This document shows, piece by piece, positions 15,001 to 19,354 of a DNA stretch of 64,000 nt (the stretch's first letter is position 1; each line of letters starts with the position of its first letter). The DNA is from JAHRAW01 sp963693025 (GTDB lineage: Bacteria; Pseudomonadota; Gammaproteobacteria; Arenicellales; Poriferihabitantaceae). Made by a program: the position numbers and the translations under genes. The notes below the pieces were generated by a model that made no database searches, was not told the origin of the DNA, and saw only the letters and a list, made by a program, of their open reading frames with translations. The stretch is from the NCBI GenBank assembly GCA_963693025.1, contig OY843749.1, positions 2,480,001 to 2,544,000 of the forward strand, in the 5' to 3' direction.

Positions 15001-16794
15001 GAGCGCATGGTTACCTACCGCGTCCTCAACGGCGACGGCGGCGACTATGTCGCGGGTGACATCGCTAGAACCGATGAAACCGACGAGCCGTTGCCGCAGT
15101 TGACGCTCAACGTGCCGACTCCGACGGTGGTGATTAGCGCGACCCGAGTGCGTCTCACCGAAGACATCACCGAGGCCTACTACACCATCGATTTGTCCGC
15201 GGAGCCGGGCGCGAATGTGGTAGTAACACCAGTCAGTAGCGACACCGACGCCGTGACCGTCACCCCCACTGGCGGGCTGACCTTCACCGCCACCACTTGG
15301 AATGTGCCGCAATCCGTCACCGTCACCGGCACCGCGCGCGCGACCATCACCCACACCGTCGCCGGCACCGGCAACTACACCAACGTCGGAGCCGATAGCG
15401 TCCGCGTCCTCTTCGGTGACGCCGAAGAAATCGACGCCATCAACGCCGTCATCCTGCCCGAAGTCGCGCGCGCGATGGTGGGCCAGCGCATCACCGCGAT
15501 TACCAACCGCATCAGTCAAGCGCGCACCGCCACCGGCGGCGCGGGCGGCGGCTTGCGCGCCAGCCTCGGCGGACATTCCACGCTGGAAGAGTTGGCGGCG
15601 ACGCACGCGCAGACGATGGTGGACGGCGGCTTGGATACCAAGACGCTGCTCGGCGGCGCGGACTTTGCGACGCCCCTGAGCGCCGGCGCCAGCGGTGGCG
15701 GCTCGGGCGGCGGCTCCAACCTCGCGCTGTGGGGCAGCGGCGACTACCGCGACATCGGCGGCGAAGGCAACAACATCGACTGGGACGGCTCGCTGTTCGG
15801 CGCGCACCTCGGCGTGGATGCTTACCTGCATCCGGGCTTGCTGGCGGGCGCGATGCTGGCGTGGAGCGAAGCGGATTTGGAATACACCAACCGCAACACC
15901 ACCACCCCCACGACCGGCGACTACACGCTGGACATGACCAGCATCCACCCGTATGTCGGCTGGAACGCCGCGGACGGTCGCATGGACTTGTGGGCGACCA
16001 TGGGCTGGGGCACGGGCGAGTTGGAAATCACCGAAACCAACGACGCTCAATCCAAGACCGGAGACGCGACCCTGCAAACCCTCGGCGCCGGCGGCAGCGC
16101 CCGCCTGCTGGCAAGCCGCGACAGCGAGTTGCGCATCAAAGGCGAAGTCCAAGCCACGCGACTGAAAGTGGAACAAGCCGCGGAAGAAGCCTTCAACGAA
16201 ATGGAAGTAGACGCCAGCCAAGTGCGCGTAGCCCTCGAAGCCACCCGAACCCTAACCGCCCCCAACGGCGCGCAACTGCTCCCGTCGCTAGAACTGGGAA
16301 TGCGCTACGACGGCGGAGACGGCGAAACCGGCAACGGCGTAGAAATAGGCGGCGGCCTACGCTACCACAACGCCACCCGCGGCTTAACATTAGAGACCCG
16401 CATGCGCGTCCTACTAACCCACAGCAACGACACAAAAGACCAAGGCATAAGCGCCACCCTGAACCTGGCTCCCGGCGCTGATAGGCAAGGGTTGTCGTTG
16501 ACTCTGACTCCGTCATACGGCAATGCTGCCAGCGGTGTGCAAACTCTATGGGATAACTCCACGCCCACCGAAGCGGAAGACCCGACTGCCAAGATGACTT
16601 TGGAAGCGGCTTATGGGTTTTCGGCTCTGACTCCTTATACCGAACTGACCTTGGGTGAAGCCAAGACCTATCGGTTGGGGATGCGTTGGCAGGTGGGTAA
16701 GGCTCTCACTTTGGATCTGGCTGGGGAAAGGGTGGAGAAAGATGATGTTGCGGCGAGGGATGGGTATTTGTTGAAGGGGGAGGTTAAGTTCTAA
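1..16794 (+). CDS. Giant repeat autotransporter, gene 1 (5' partial)
   Basis: This is a secreted or surface protein predicted to be anchored by its own C-terminal barrel. The frame is open from base 1. A TTG at 37 could be taken as a start, but it lies inside a repeat unit, so the true start is upstream. At least 5,597 residues are encoded. I count about 41 beta-sandwich units resembling Calx-beta, each with an N-terminal LTVxEG...YTV strand, an LTF..NWN..Q signature, a DDD-rich turn and ITHxVxGADY. He_PIG domains lie at 229-528, 1192-1497, 1837-2136, 3151-3477 and 4486-4803. A cysteine-paired Calx-beta domain lies at 12403-12765, and the linker and barrel follow from 15409. The only two cysteines I find are in that Calx-beta domain. 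The last residue is Phe, as in barrels recognised by BamA. Acidic loops suggest calcium binding. The passenger is far longer than usual for type Va proteins. Adhesin function is inferred from architecture only. Confidence 0.9.
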   Translation, partial: SDAVSIYSDTDELTFTSANWNVAQVVSVIAEPDDDANDEMVVIGNTVTVSDSSSDYNNETAAGVTVSVTDPTAPDTVPTFGAATVDDQNYTAGVQIPDLTLPEATGGNGAPRYTLTPDIDTAIPGLTFDDSTRVVSGMPDAATTAVTLTYTAADSDGNNADTDTASLTFAITVVPAPTLVFASTALSVDEGGTGTYGIELSVAPTTGNVVVTPSATGLTLAPATLTFTATSWDTAQSVVITAARDDDTANETIAVSHAVAGTGNYTGLATAGGGDFTVTVTDTSIPAVTIAPLDLTVDEGDDGAYTVQLATEPAAGAQVMVTPTVEGTGHGVTIAPNTVLVFDSTDWNTAQSVVVSAADDDLDFADSTATISHAVAGYTGVTGAADVVVTVDDDDDDTAPAFAIGASVPAQSYTENAQITALTLPEVATATPGNGDITYALTPIPSGLNFDATTRILSGTPNAVATTTTLTYTAADEDGNTAATDTASLRFTVTVDPAAPAVVAAVTIAPPTLTIAEGAMDTYTVTLTTDPGGAVTVTPTSDNIADVPTPAALTFATGAWNTPQTVTVNANADVLEDFADESAEITHVVTGYSGVATAPAVAVTVTDSDTNTVPSFAATQADQAYTVGETVDLTLPEASGGNGAPRYTLTPDIATAITGLTFDDNTRIVSGTPNAVTTAAVTLTYTAADSDAVTAGDTVSLTFTVTVDPAPVVIPAGVTISTPTLTVNEGGDGTYTVVLDTQPSADVTITPTIPLNTDLTGNPSALTFTAMNWNAVQTVTLTAAEDDDAVDDAPVVITHTVEGADYGSNNITAANVTATITENDDVGITVAPTDLNIDEGGASGTYTVVLTSAPSVGNVTVMRDNGDPAAKLGFGSSPTSLLFTAANWNMPQTVSVGGATDGDDTDDVATITHMVTVSDVMSDYNGATAAPVTVNVNDTGRDELRINPTTLTINEDGSGIYTIRLSSNTTGGAVAVVTLVSADTAIATVFPTTPITFASGTWATERTITVRGVADADFDNETVTITHTVTGYNAPPAVVTVTVLDTTPADTAPAFVSGVPVPDQTYTAGTQIATLTLPEVDSNNPGNGAPVYTLTPTTDIPGGLNFDDTARTLSGTPNAVVAATTVTLTYTVADSDGVSGAADEDSLTFAVTVNPAAPVTPAGVTISTPTLTVTEGGDGNYTVRLDTQPSADVMITPSVTPATATVSPTGALTFTDMNWNVEQTVTVTGVADADATANDDATVSHAATSTDSDYVIANTGIDTVTVTITEAQTRGVTIAPTALPVDEGDNNFYTVALTSEPVGTVVVTPDASAGAFSGITITPTTALMFDSGNWNTAQTVSVFAGEDNGNFDDETLTISHAVSGYGSVTSAAHVVVTVDDNDAAPVTAAVTIDLLTLTIVEGAMDTYIVTLTTDPSGEVVVTPTSDNLADVPSPDALTFAAGAWNTPQTVTVTTNADVLEDFADESAQITHTVSGYTGVTTAPAVAVTVTDNDTNSAPAFVSGVSVPDQSYTGGTPITALVLPEVDPNADGNGDITYTLTPIPAGLVFTDTTRTLSGTPNAVSTATTTTLTYTAADSDTETGAADEASQTFTVTVNPAAPVVAVTLRLEPDALTIDEGADAATAGAGSIYTVRLSSQPASDVTVTPSIAATDHDLTLTYDGAALLGAALTFVAAEWNDAQTVTVTAAADPDTSDDTVTITHAATGTSASIAADEVVVTVTDTSTPGIALSPATLNVDEGATAIYGVRLDTIPDGGDVTVMLSLAGGAATFEPTANLIFSASTWNTAQSVTVTATDDADATANTDVTIAHAASGADYDGVSRDLTVTVDETDTRGVMITRTAGFGITEGALETYTVTLTSEPDGGNVTVTPSSDDAAATVSAALTFTGSDWDEAQTVTVTAVEDANNDNETATISHMVDGADYAGVAANDVVVTVTDNDTPGVTISDATLTVDEGDNNTYTVRLAVAPSGDVTVMPVSGDTTVATVSGALTFSDSNWSAGQTVTVTGEQDDDAADESTSITHAVSGADYASVIAADVAVTIDDDETASVMISDATLTVDEGSSTGTYTVTLTSEPVGGDVTVTPSIATAGDLTLSGALTFTDGNWNTAQTVTLTAAEDDDAVDDAVVITHAASGADYDGATANTSVTVTITDEEDVGITVSEDMLSVNESAFDTYTVALTSAPSVGEVTVTPGSADTGAVSVTAALVFDAANWDTPQTVSVRGVPDEDAVDESVTISNAVTVSDGSSDYASQIGNAGDVTVTVDDSGTAAVTISTPTLTVAEDGEGTYTIVLMSAPGGGGDATVTPTSADPAIASVSSALTFSATNWNDMQTVTVRGVADSDGDDDTVSITHAVSGYDSIATAAAVTVTVTDIDIITAGVTLSRNAVTVAENEEATYTVVLDTQPSGNVTVTPASAAAIATVSGALTFTDSTWNTAQSVTISGADDDNSVTDTTNITHMVEGADYASVTVADDPVVVTVTDDDMPRVVVSDATLTVDEGDDDTYTVRLDTQPSGEVTITPSSDTAAAVTVSGAVTFTTANWNDMQTVTVTATADDDATANAGAVISHTATGAAEYDGLTPIDSVTVTVDETNTRGVTLSGAPVSVTEGLSAEYTVALTSAPDGGDVTVTPSIPANTDLSLLSSGALTFDANNWNVAQPVSLTAAHDDDAVADADITITHTVAGADYGSNSITAADVTATITEDDSVGVTVNPLTVAVDEDATLSYTVVLTSAPSAGEVTVTASSADIAAVAIDTSTNALVFDAGNWNMPQTISVGGAEDNDADDESVVITNAVTVSDTSSDYVGANAANVTVTVDDTDTAAVTISATTLSIDEDGDGTYTIELTSAPSGGGDATVTPVSADPTIATVSGALVFGLTNWQTAQNVVVTGVADDDVDNEMVSITHTVNGYTATAGKVDVTVTDTSVRGVTVPMSVSVTEGTPGTYEVVLNTQPTGNVTVTPASDDDDIATVSGALTFSAGNWDTAQNITVTGTEDADSADESTSITHAVTGADYESNNVTVTNVAVTVNDDETAGVTISTATLAVGEGGNNTYTVELTTPPTGDVAVVLMIDNTDVTADATTLNFTVSNWNMMQTVTVSAGEDDDGNDDIASITHTVSGGGYDGASITNAVVTVTVTDNNPLGIMLSVNTLSVGENTTANYTVELATEPNGNVTITPTSTDPGAATVSAALTFTTANWNTAQQVVVTGVADDDATDEMFAITHAASGSADYAAVDLTAALVTVTVTDNNTRDITLSGTIPVTVAEGATANYGVVLDTQPSGDVTVTPTSDTPAVATVSAALVFGPSNWNTVQNVVVTGVEDANTETDSASITHAVTGADYATVTLANVAVTVTDNDMPGVTISTATLTIDEDTSSGAGNTYNVVLNTEPSGDVTVMLDSNNPDVTLNAATLNFGTGNWNTAQNVIVSAAEDPDATDDSADITHTVSGANYAGADISPNAIVTVTVTDSDMREVTITPTTVTVPEDDSATYTVRLTSAPDGGTVMVTPTIPGGNDLSLFLTGGVPAATAVLTFDASNWNIAQPVTLTAAADADAVDDDDITITHTVAGADYGSNNITAADVTATITEGNTVGITVSPTTLDVTEGAAAGSYTVQLTSAPSAGNVVVTPSSADAGAVSVTAALVFGAANWNTPQVVSVGGVADDDAVDETGVVITNTVTVSVGSSDYASQNAASVTVNVTDPGMASVTVSAATLTVPENGNNTYTIVLTSAPSGGGNAMVTPASANTAAATVSGPLVFDATNWNMPQNVVVSGVADVDTANELVSITHTVSGYDSIATAATVTVTVTDTSVRGLTLTGTPVTVTEGASGNYTVVLNTQPSGNVTVTPASGDTAVATVSGARVFSDSNWNTAQNITVSGTEDTNTEADTTTITHTVSGADYAGVSVSADPVMVTVNDNDMPGVTVSKATLDIDEGSDSGTDNTYTVVLTTEPSGTVTVMLTSNNPDVRANPATLNFDAGNWNTMQSVTISAEQDPDGNNDTANIMHAVSGANYGSAAISPNPVVVTVTDDEVAGVRIAPLTLNISEGRSGFYTVELATAPGGTATVVASVTGTGHDLTLSPSAGTALTFTDSNWNEARTVSVAAGVDNDTTNETHMITHAVTGYTGASTAPAVTVNADERLAFGVAQTTYSVAESGGMVSVCVNALSGPPAARFGSGGVLLNSNDGTATTAGGDYTAISDSLLTFSSVGQECVDISVTNDNFDENNETFTVSVTLAPETRAVDSAIVVDPDLTTVTITDDDTRGVTVARVGTGSLPEGSVGTYTVVLTSAPDGGDVTLTPSSSNPDVTFRGVSTLNFSATNWNVVQTVSFNVGEDDDSSNDSAVISHMVSGADYGGVVTVGDLSITITDNDTPAVILSETGSLALGEGNTREYTVVLRTLPAGNVVVTPASDDAAVTVSPSPLTFTIGNWNMPQQVVITAVQDDDGTDATATITHAVSGYGSVTSADQDPIVVTVTDDDMRRVNLSGVPVTVLEGATVAYGVVLNTQPSGDVMVTPDSGDDDVATVSGVLVFTTMNWNTAQSVIVTGAEDSNAVTDNTSITHAVSGADYATVTADSVTVTVTDNDTPGVTVSTATLAIAEGSSSGTANTYTVVLNTQPEGAVVVSLSSDNRDVTTNATSLNFTVDNWNTPQDVVVSAATDADAANDTAAITHTVSGANYNGAPITPDTVTVTVTDNDTAGVTVTPTMLATGEGTSSGVNNTYTVVLDTLPSGNVAVALSSDNVDVRVNRSPLNFNTGNWNTPQQVVITAAEDGDSTDESAEITHTATGAAEYAGIDIAPVVVTVTDNDTPAVVLSQTTPLALNEGETREYTVVLRTEPAGSVTVTPTSDDAAVTVVPSPLTFTTDNWDTPQQVVITAVQDDDGTHATATITHAVEGYGGVTAASITVTVTDDDRPGVVVTPPADSTVEAGETLRYPVRLNTQPSGNVTISVRISIPHAPADASVRTTELAVTNHEFVEIARLTFTPTDWNMPQTATYTPTADTVPGERMVTYRVLNGDGGDYVAGDIARTDETDEPLPQLTLNVPTPTVVISATRVRLTEDITEAYYTIDLSAEPGANVVVTPVSSDTDAVTVTPTGGLTFTATTWNVPQSVTVTGTARATITHTVAGTGNYTNVGADSVRVLFGDAEEIDAINAVILPEVARAMVGQRITAITNRISQARTATGGAGGGLRASLGGHSTLEELAATHAQTMVDGGLDTKTLLGGADFATPLSAGASGGGSGGGSNLALWGSGDYRDIGGEGNNIDWDGSLFGAHLGVDAYLHPGLLAGAMLAWSEADLEYTNRNTTTPTTGDYTLDMTSIHPYVGWNAADGRMDLWATMGWGTGELEITETNDAQSKTGDATLQTLGAGGSARLLASRDSELRIKGEVQATRLKVEQAAEEAFNEMEVDASQVRVALEATRTLTAPNGAQLLPSLELGMRYDGGDGETGNGVEIGGGLRYHNATRGLTLETRMRVLLTHSNDTKDQGISATLNLAPGADRQGLSLTLTPSYGNAASGVQTLWDNSTPTEAEDPTAKMTLEAAYGFSALTPYTELTLGEAKTYRLGMRWQVGKALTLDLAGERVEKDDVAARDGYLLKGEVKF
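1551..3822 (+). repeat. Block beta, gene 1 copy of a segment shared with gene 2
   Basis: This 2.27 kb segment is nearly identical to 52722-54996, at a constant offset of about 51,172. It spans a VLEDFADE unit, the He_PIG at 1837, four further units and the He_PIG at 3151. Differences are scattered single bases. Confidence 0.85.
3821..4221 (+). repeat. Block alpha, gene 1 copy of a segment shared with gene 2
   Basis: About 400 bp closely matches 52341-52741. In gene 1 it lies directly after block beta, while in gene 2 it lies directly before it, so the order differs between the paralogues. Confidence 0.85.
7120..15060 (+). repeat. Block gamma, gene 1 copy of the long segment shared with gene 2
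   Basis: Roughly 7.9 kb is collinear with 56010-64000 at an offset of 48,88x-48,909. It runs unit by unit, including the Calx-beta domain, up to the start of the C-terminal region. The offset changes by multiples of three, so indels between the copies keep the frame. Confidence 0.9.
12403..12765 (+). other. Cysteine-paired Calx-beta domain of gene 1
   Basis: This unit lacks the NWN..Q signature and instead reads as a classical Calx-beta domain, with a FDENNETFTVSV-type acidic strand and a closing VTITDDD. Two cysteines (VSVCVN and QECVDI) sit on strands that should be neighbours, so a disulfide is likely after export. A close copy lies in gene 2 at 61309-61671. Confidence 0.75.
15409..15714 (+). 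other. Helical linker between passenger and barrel
   Basis: After the last beta unit the chain changes to a helix-prone stretch (ILPEVARAMVGQRITAITNR) and then a Gly/Ser-rich segment ending GGGSGGGS. In type Va autotransporters an alpha-helix just before the barrel spans the pore. The composition and position fit that role. The flexible Gly/Ser run may separate the helix from the first strand. Confidence 0.6.
15715..16791 (+). other. Autotransporter beta-barrel domain
   Basis: About 359 residues with alternating amphipathic strands make up the translocator. It opens with LALWGSGDYRDIGG, followed by a GSLFGAHLGVDAYL-type strand pair typical of the Autotransporter family, and ends in LLKGEVKF. 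The terminal Phe is the expected outer-membrane assembly signal. The family inserts in the outer membrane and lets the passenger reach the surface. No cleavage site or catalytic residue is evident, so I cannot say whether the passenger is released. The domain is longer than the usual 260-300 residues, so some N-terminal residues may belong to the linker. Confidence 0.88.
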
Positions 16795-16797
16795 CTC

Positions 16798-17063
16798 GTC
16801 ATTCTCGAGCGTTAGCGCCCGTTGCCGCGTAGCGGCTTACGGGCGCTTACGACCTCGGGAATCTCCCTAAGACTACCGTGGACTTTACCGAAGCCCGTGC
16901 TCAAAAGACTGCAGGAATGGCGGCTTACTCGCCGCCTGCTTCGCTCGCTTTGTTTGGGCTCAGCGCCAACCTTAGGGAGATTCCCGAGGACGCAAGTGTC
17001 CGGTAAGCCGCCGCTTAAAAAGAAAAAGCGCGGCGGCAACGGACACTAACGCTCGAGAATGAC
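16798..17063 (+). repeat. Palindromic element copy 1 (266 bp), 3 bp after the gene 1 stop
   Basis: The ends are inverted repeats of about 31 bp (left GTCATTCTCGAGCGTTAG, right CTAACGCTCGAGAATGAC). Nested inside are 20-bp arms at about 16853-16872 and 16970-16989 (TCGGGAATCTCCCTAAG and its complement). There is also a GGCGGCTTAC.CGCCGCC palindrome and a hairpin GCCGCCGCTT...AAGCGCGGCGGC with an A-rich loop. The folded RNA could end or stabilise the gene 1 transcript, although there is no T-run typical of an intrinsic terminator. It encodes no transposase, so it resembles a MITE or REP-like element. Confidence 0.8.
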
Positions 17064-17074
17064 GGCCTTACTTC

Positions 17075-17274
17075 GTCATTCTCGAATGATAGAAAAATAA
17101 GGAGCGGTAGCGACTATATTTTTCATCACCTTCGGGAATCTCCCTAAGGCTACCGTGAATTTCAACAAAGACTGTGCCAACCTTAGGGAGATTCCCGAGG
17201 TCGTAAGTGTCCGATAAGCCGCCGCTTAAAAAGAAAAAGCGCGGCGGCAACGGACACTAACGCTCGAGAATGAC
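17075..17274 (+). repeat. Palindromic element copy 2 (200 bp)
   Basis: The right half matches copy 1 (CTTAGGGAGATTCCCGAGG, the GC hairpin and the GAATGAC end). The left half differs: GTCATTCTCGAATGATAG is followed by an AT-rich inverted repeat (GAAAAATA...TATTTTTC). It lacks the GGCGGCTTAC palindrome module, so the family is modular. Confidence 0.8.
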
Positions 17275-17285
17275 GAGTTGTAGTT

Positions 17286-17456
17286 GTCATTCCCGCTCAA
17301 AAGACTGCGGGAATGGCGGCTTACCCGCCGCCTGCTTCGCCCGCTTTGTTCAAGTCCGTGCCAACCTTAGGGAGATTCCCGAGGACGCAAGTGTCCGTAA
17401 CCCGCCGCTTAAAAGAAAAAGCGCGGCGGCAACGGACACTAACGCTCGAGAATGAC
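17286..17456 (+). repeat. Palindromic element copy 3 (171 bp)
   Basis: This copy starts with GTCATTCCCGCTC, carries the GCGGGAATGGCGGCTTACC module shared with copy 1, and lacks the left TCTCCCTAAG arm. The right half and the GAATGAC end are retained. The internal loss makes it the shortest copy. Confidence 0.8.
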
Positions 17457-17472
17457 GAAGTAATAAATACCC

Positions 17473-17672
17473 GTCATTCTCGAATGATAGAAAAATAAGG
17501 AGCGTCAGCGACTATATTTTTCATCACCTTCGGGAATCTCCCTAAGTCTACCGTGAATTCCAACAAAGCCCGTGCCAGTCTTAGGGAGATTCCCGAGGAC
17601 GCAAGTGTCCGTAACCCGCCGCTTAAAAAGAAAAAGCGCGGCGACTAACGGACACTAACGCTCGAGAATGAC
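17473..17672 (+). repeat. Palindromic element copy 4 (200 bp)
   Basis: It is nearly identical to copy 2 in layout and sequence, including the AT-rich left half and both TCTCCCTAAG arms. The copy 1 to copy 4 order is therefore A-B-A'-B, which suggests duplication of a two-element block. Confidence 0.8.
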
Positions 17673-17752
17673 GAAGTTGTTGTGAATGACGAAGTAGGGG
17701 GAATGACGAGTTGCAAGGAATGACAAAGTAGCAAGGAATGGCGAAACGGCGC
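17666..17752 (+). repeat. Degenerate 17-18 bp tandem array
   Basis: Five head-to-tail copies start at 17666, 17684, 17701, 17718 and 17736. Each resembles GAATGACGAAGTnGnnG, with increasing change to the right. The first copy overlaps the outer end of palindromic element 4, so the array looks like repeated duplication of that end. Bases 17753-17845 hold the leader of gene 2 and nothing else I recognise. Confidence 0.7.
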
Positions 17753-17786
17753 GGCTTCCCACCCCCTACCCACTCCCCGCCAAACA

Positions 17787-17795
17787 TGCTATATT
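17787..17795 (+). promoter_or_regulatory. Possible extended -10 element for gene 2
   Basis: TGCTATATT matches the extended -10 pattern TGnTATAAT at five of six hexamer positions. It would place the transcript start about 45 bp before the ATG at 17846. No good -35 box lies 17 bp upstream. The leader is pyrimidine-rich and I see no Shine-Dalgarno sequence. Confidence 0.3.
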
Positions 17796-17845
17796 CACCC
17801 CCGCTTTGCCCGTTTGCGACCTCTTAACTACCGAGTGCCCCCCAA

Positions 17846-17953
17846 ATGCAGCAAGAAGAAGACCCCCCGTCAGGCGTTGCGCGGTGCTTGGGTTGGGTCG
17901 GGCGGGGGGTGTTGGGGGGTTGGTTGATGGTGGGGGCATCGGGGGCTTTGGGG
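17846..17953 (+). other. Predicted Sec signal peptide of gene 2
   Basis: The segment has two Arg residues (13 and 20), a Gly/Leu/Val/Trp hydrophobic core (VLGGWLMVGASGALG) and a small-residue ALG site before Gln37. The first six residues are acidic, which is unusual for an n-region, so the functional start could be slightly internal. Confidence 0.55.
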
Positions 17954-19354
17954 CAGGGGTTTTTGGGGACGGTTGATGAGCAGTTGTATGAGATTGGGAA
18001 TGCTATTCCGGTTTTGACTTTGCCCGCCGCCACCGGGGGTGGGGGCGTTTTTACTTATGCGCTTAGCGGAGATGAATTGCATCCGGGGCTGACTATTGAT
18101 ACGGATGCGCGCACTATCGCCGGTGCGCCGACTACTTATAACCGGACTCGTGCTTATCGTTGGACTGCCACCGACGGCAATGGCGCGACCGCGAGTTTGA
18201 TGTTTAGCATTACGGTCGGCTTCGATGTTTGCGCGCATTACTCGACCGTGCATCGCGCGATTGTCAGAGCATTACAAGGTCCCACTTCCAACGTTAATGC
18301 TTGCGAGTCTATTCCTTTGAGCCGTCTGAGCGAAGCGCGCATGGGGATTAATATTGACACGATTGTCGATACCCCGAACTTCCTCAAGGAGGGGGAGTTT
18401 GTCGGGCTGGGTAATGTGCCGTCATTGCGAATAGCGAATACTCGGCTCGTTGCGTTGCCCTCGGGTGTGTTGGACGGACTCGATTCCCTGACAACGCTCA
18501 CCCTTGACGATAATGACGACTTCACCACGTTACCCGCGGGGCTCTTTGAAGGCTCGTCCGTGTCCGTTGTGGAGATGCGGCGAAACGACCTCACCAATCT
18601 GCCCAAAGGCATTTTCACTCCGCTCGGCGGCGGGTTAAACATACTGCTGTTGCAACAGAATGAACTGAGCGATTTACACGATGGTTTTTTTGATGGTCTG
18701 ACCGGGCTGACTAGTTTGTATCTGCAAGGCAATCCCGGCGCAACCTTCACATTGAAAGTTAGTCTTCAGCGGCAACCGAATGGCAGATACCGAACCTATC
18801 TTAGCGAAGCCGCGCCGTTGCCGACCCGGGTGACTTGGACATCATCAAGCGGCGCCACCGGCACCGCCACGATTGAGCGCGGCGAGCGCGTTAGCCGCGA
18901 AGAGTTTGCATCGAGCGCGGAGACGGTTACGTTGAGCAACGCGCATTTCCCCGGTTTTCCCAACACCGCCCAACCCAACGGTCTTTTCCAAGGTTTCCGT
19001 GCGGGCGTTGCAAGCGGCACGATTACCGAGCGCCCCGGCATCGCCTTCTCCACCGACTCGCTGACCGTGGACGAAGGCGCGTCGCCGCGTTACACCATTC
19101 GGTTGAGCGTCGCGCCGATTCATCCGGTGACGGTAACGCCGATGCCGAGCGCGGACAACGACCTGACGCTGACTCCAAGCGGCGGGCTGACCTTCACCGC
19201 CACCACATGGAACATCGCGCAGACGGTCGCGCTGACGGTGGGCAAGACGACGACCGCGCGCACGACACCGTCACCATCAGCCACGCGCTGGATTTTGATG
19301 CGCGCGACACCGTCTATGCCAACGCCGTGCCCGCGGCGGTGGCGGGGGCGGTGA
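17846..19354 (+). CDS. Gene 2, 5' segment: signal peptide, He_PIG and LRR (frameshifted)
   Basis: This 502-residue frame is the true N-terminus of gene 2. Residues 1-36 form a likely signal peptide and residues about 38-124 an He_PIG domain. Residues about 125-398 form an LRR cassette (DVCAHYSTVHRAIV cap, about five LPxGxFxGLxxLxxLxL repeats, then a post-LRR beta domain). A beta-sandwich unit follows, up to TWNIAQTVALTVG. From 19243 the translation becomes Arg/Pro/Thr-rich nonsense and stops at 19352. The neighbouring -1 frame continues the expected QDDDR...DTVTISH strand, so one base appears to be missing near 19243. I chose the ATG because the hydrophobic export segment follows it and no better in-frame start exists. 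It has no obvious ribosome binding site. Export to the cell surface is inferred. Confidence 0.8.
   Translation: MQQEEDPPSGVARCLGWVGRGVLGGWLMVGASGALGQGFLGTVDEQLYEIGNAIPVLTLPAATGGGGVFTYALSGDELHPGLTIDTDARTIAGAPTTYNRTRAYRWTATDGNGATASLMFSITVGFDVCAHYSTVHRAIVRALQGPTSNVNACESIPLSRLSEARMGINIDTIVDTPNFLKEGEFVGLGNVPSLRIANTRLVALPSGVLDGLDSLTTLTLDDNDDFTTLPAGLFEGSSVSVVEMRRNDLTNLPKGIFTPLGGGLNILLLQQNELSDLHDGFFDGLTGLTSLYLQGNPGATFTLKVSLQRQPNGRYRTYLSEAAPLPTRVTWTSSSGATGTATIERGERVSREEFASSAETVTLSNAHFPGFPNTAQPNGLFQGFRAGVASGTITERPGIAFSTDSLTVDEGASPRYTIRLSVAPIHPVTVTPMPSADNDLTLTPSGGLTFTATTWNIAQTVALTVGKTTTARTTPSPSATRWILMRATPSMPTPCPRRWRGR
17958..19039 (+). other. LRR cassette 1 (He_PIG, Cys cap, LRR, post-LRR domain)
   Basis: The He_PIG domain (LTLPAATGGGG, then TIAGAPTT) runs into a cap with cysteines (DVCAHY and NACESI). 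About five LRRs follow (LPSGVLDGL, LPAGLFEGS and LPKGIFTPL lines), then a domain of about 85 residues with VTWTSSSG...ATIERGERVSREEF and GLFQGFRAG. The same four-part order recurs three times between 25 and 29.4 kb. Confidence 0.75.

Noticed and set aside
37..16794. TTG at 37 as the start of gene 1
   Set aside because: The codons before it (SDAVSIYSDTDE) continue the same repeat unit, so the gene is cut by the window edge.
16822..17049. Small open frames of 60-75 codons in the intergenic region on both strands
   Set aside because: They lie inside palindromic element copies and encode mirror-like sequences from the inverted repeats. There is no start signal or domain.
17031..17050. Intrinsic terminator for gene 1 from the GC hairpin
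   Set aside because: The hairpin GCCGCCGCTT...AAGCGCGGCGGC has an A-rich loop but no T-run after it on the + strand. A role in ending transcription is possible but not supported by the usual signature.
16798..17672. CRISPR array
   Set aside because: The repeats are long, palindromic, of unequal length, and have no uniform unique spacers.
19235..19250. Programmed -1 ribosomal frameshift
   Set aside because: GGGCAAG does not fit the slippery heptamer pattern, and I see no clear stimulatory structure beyond general GC richness. A missing base is simpler.
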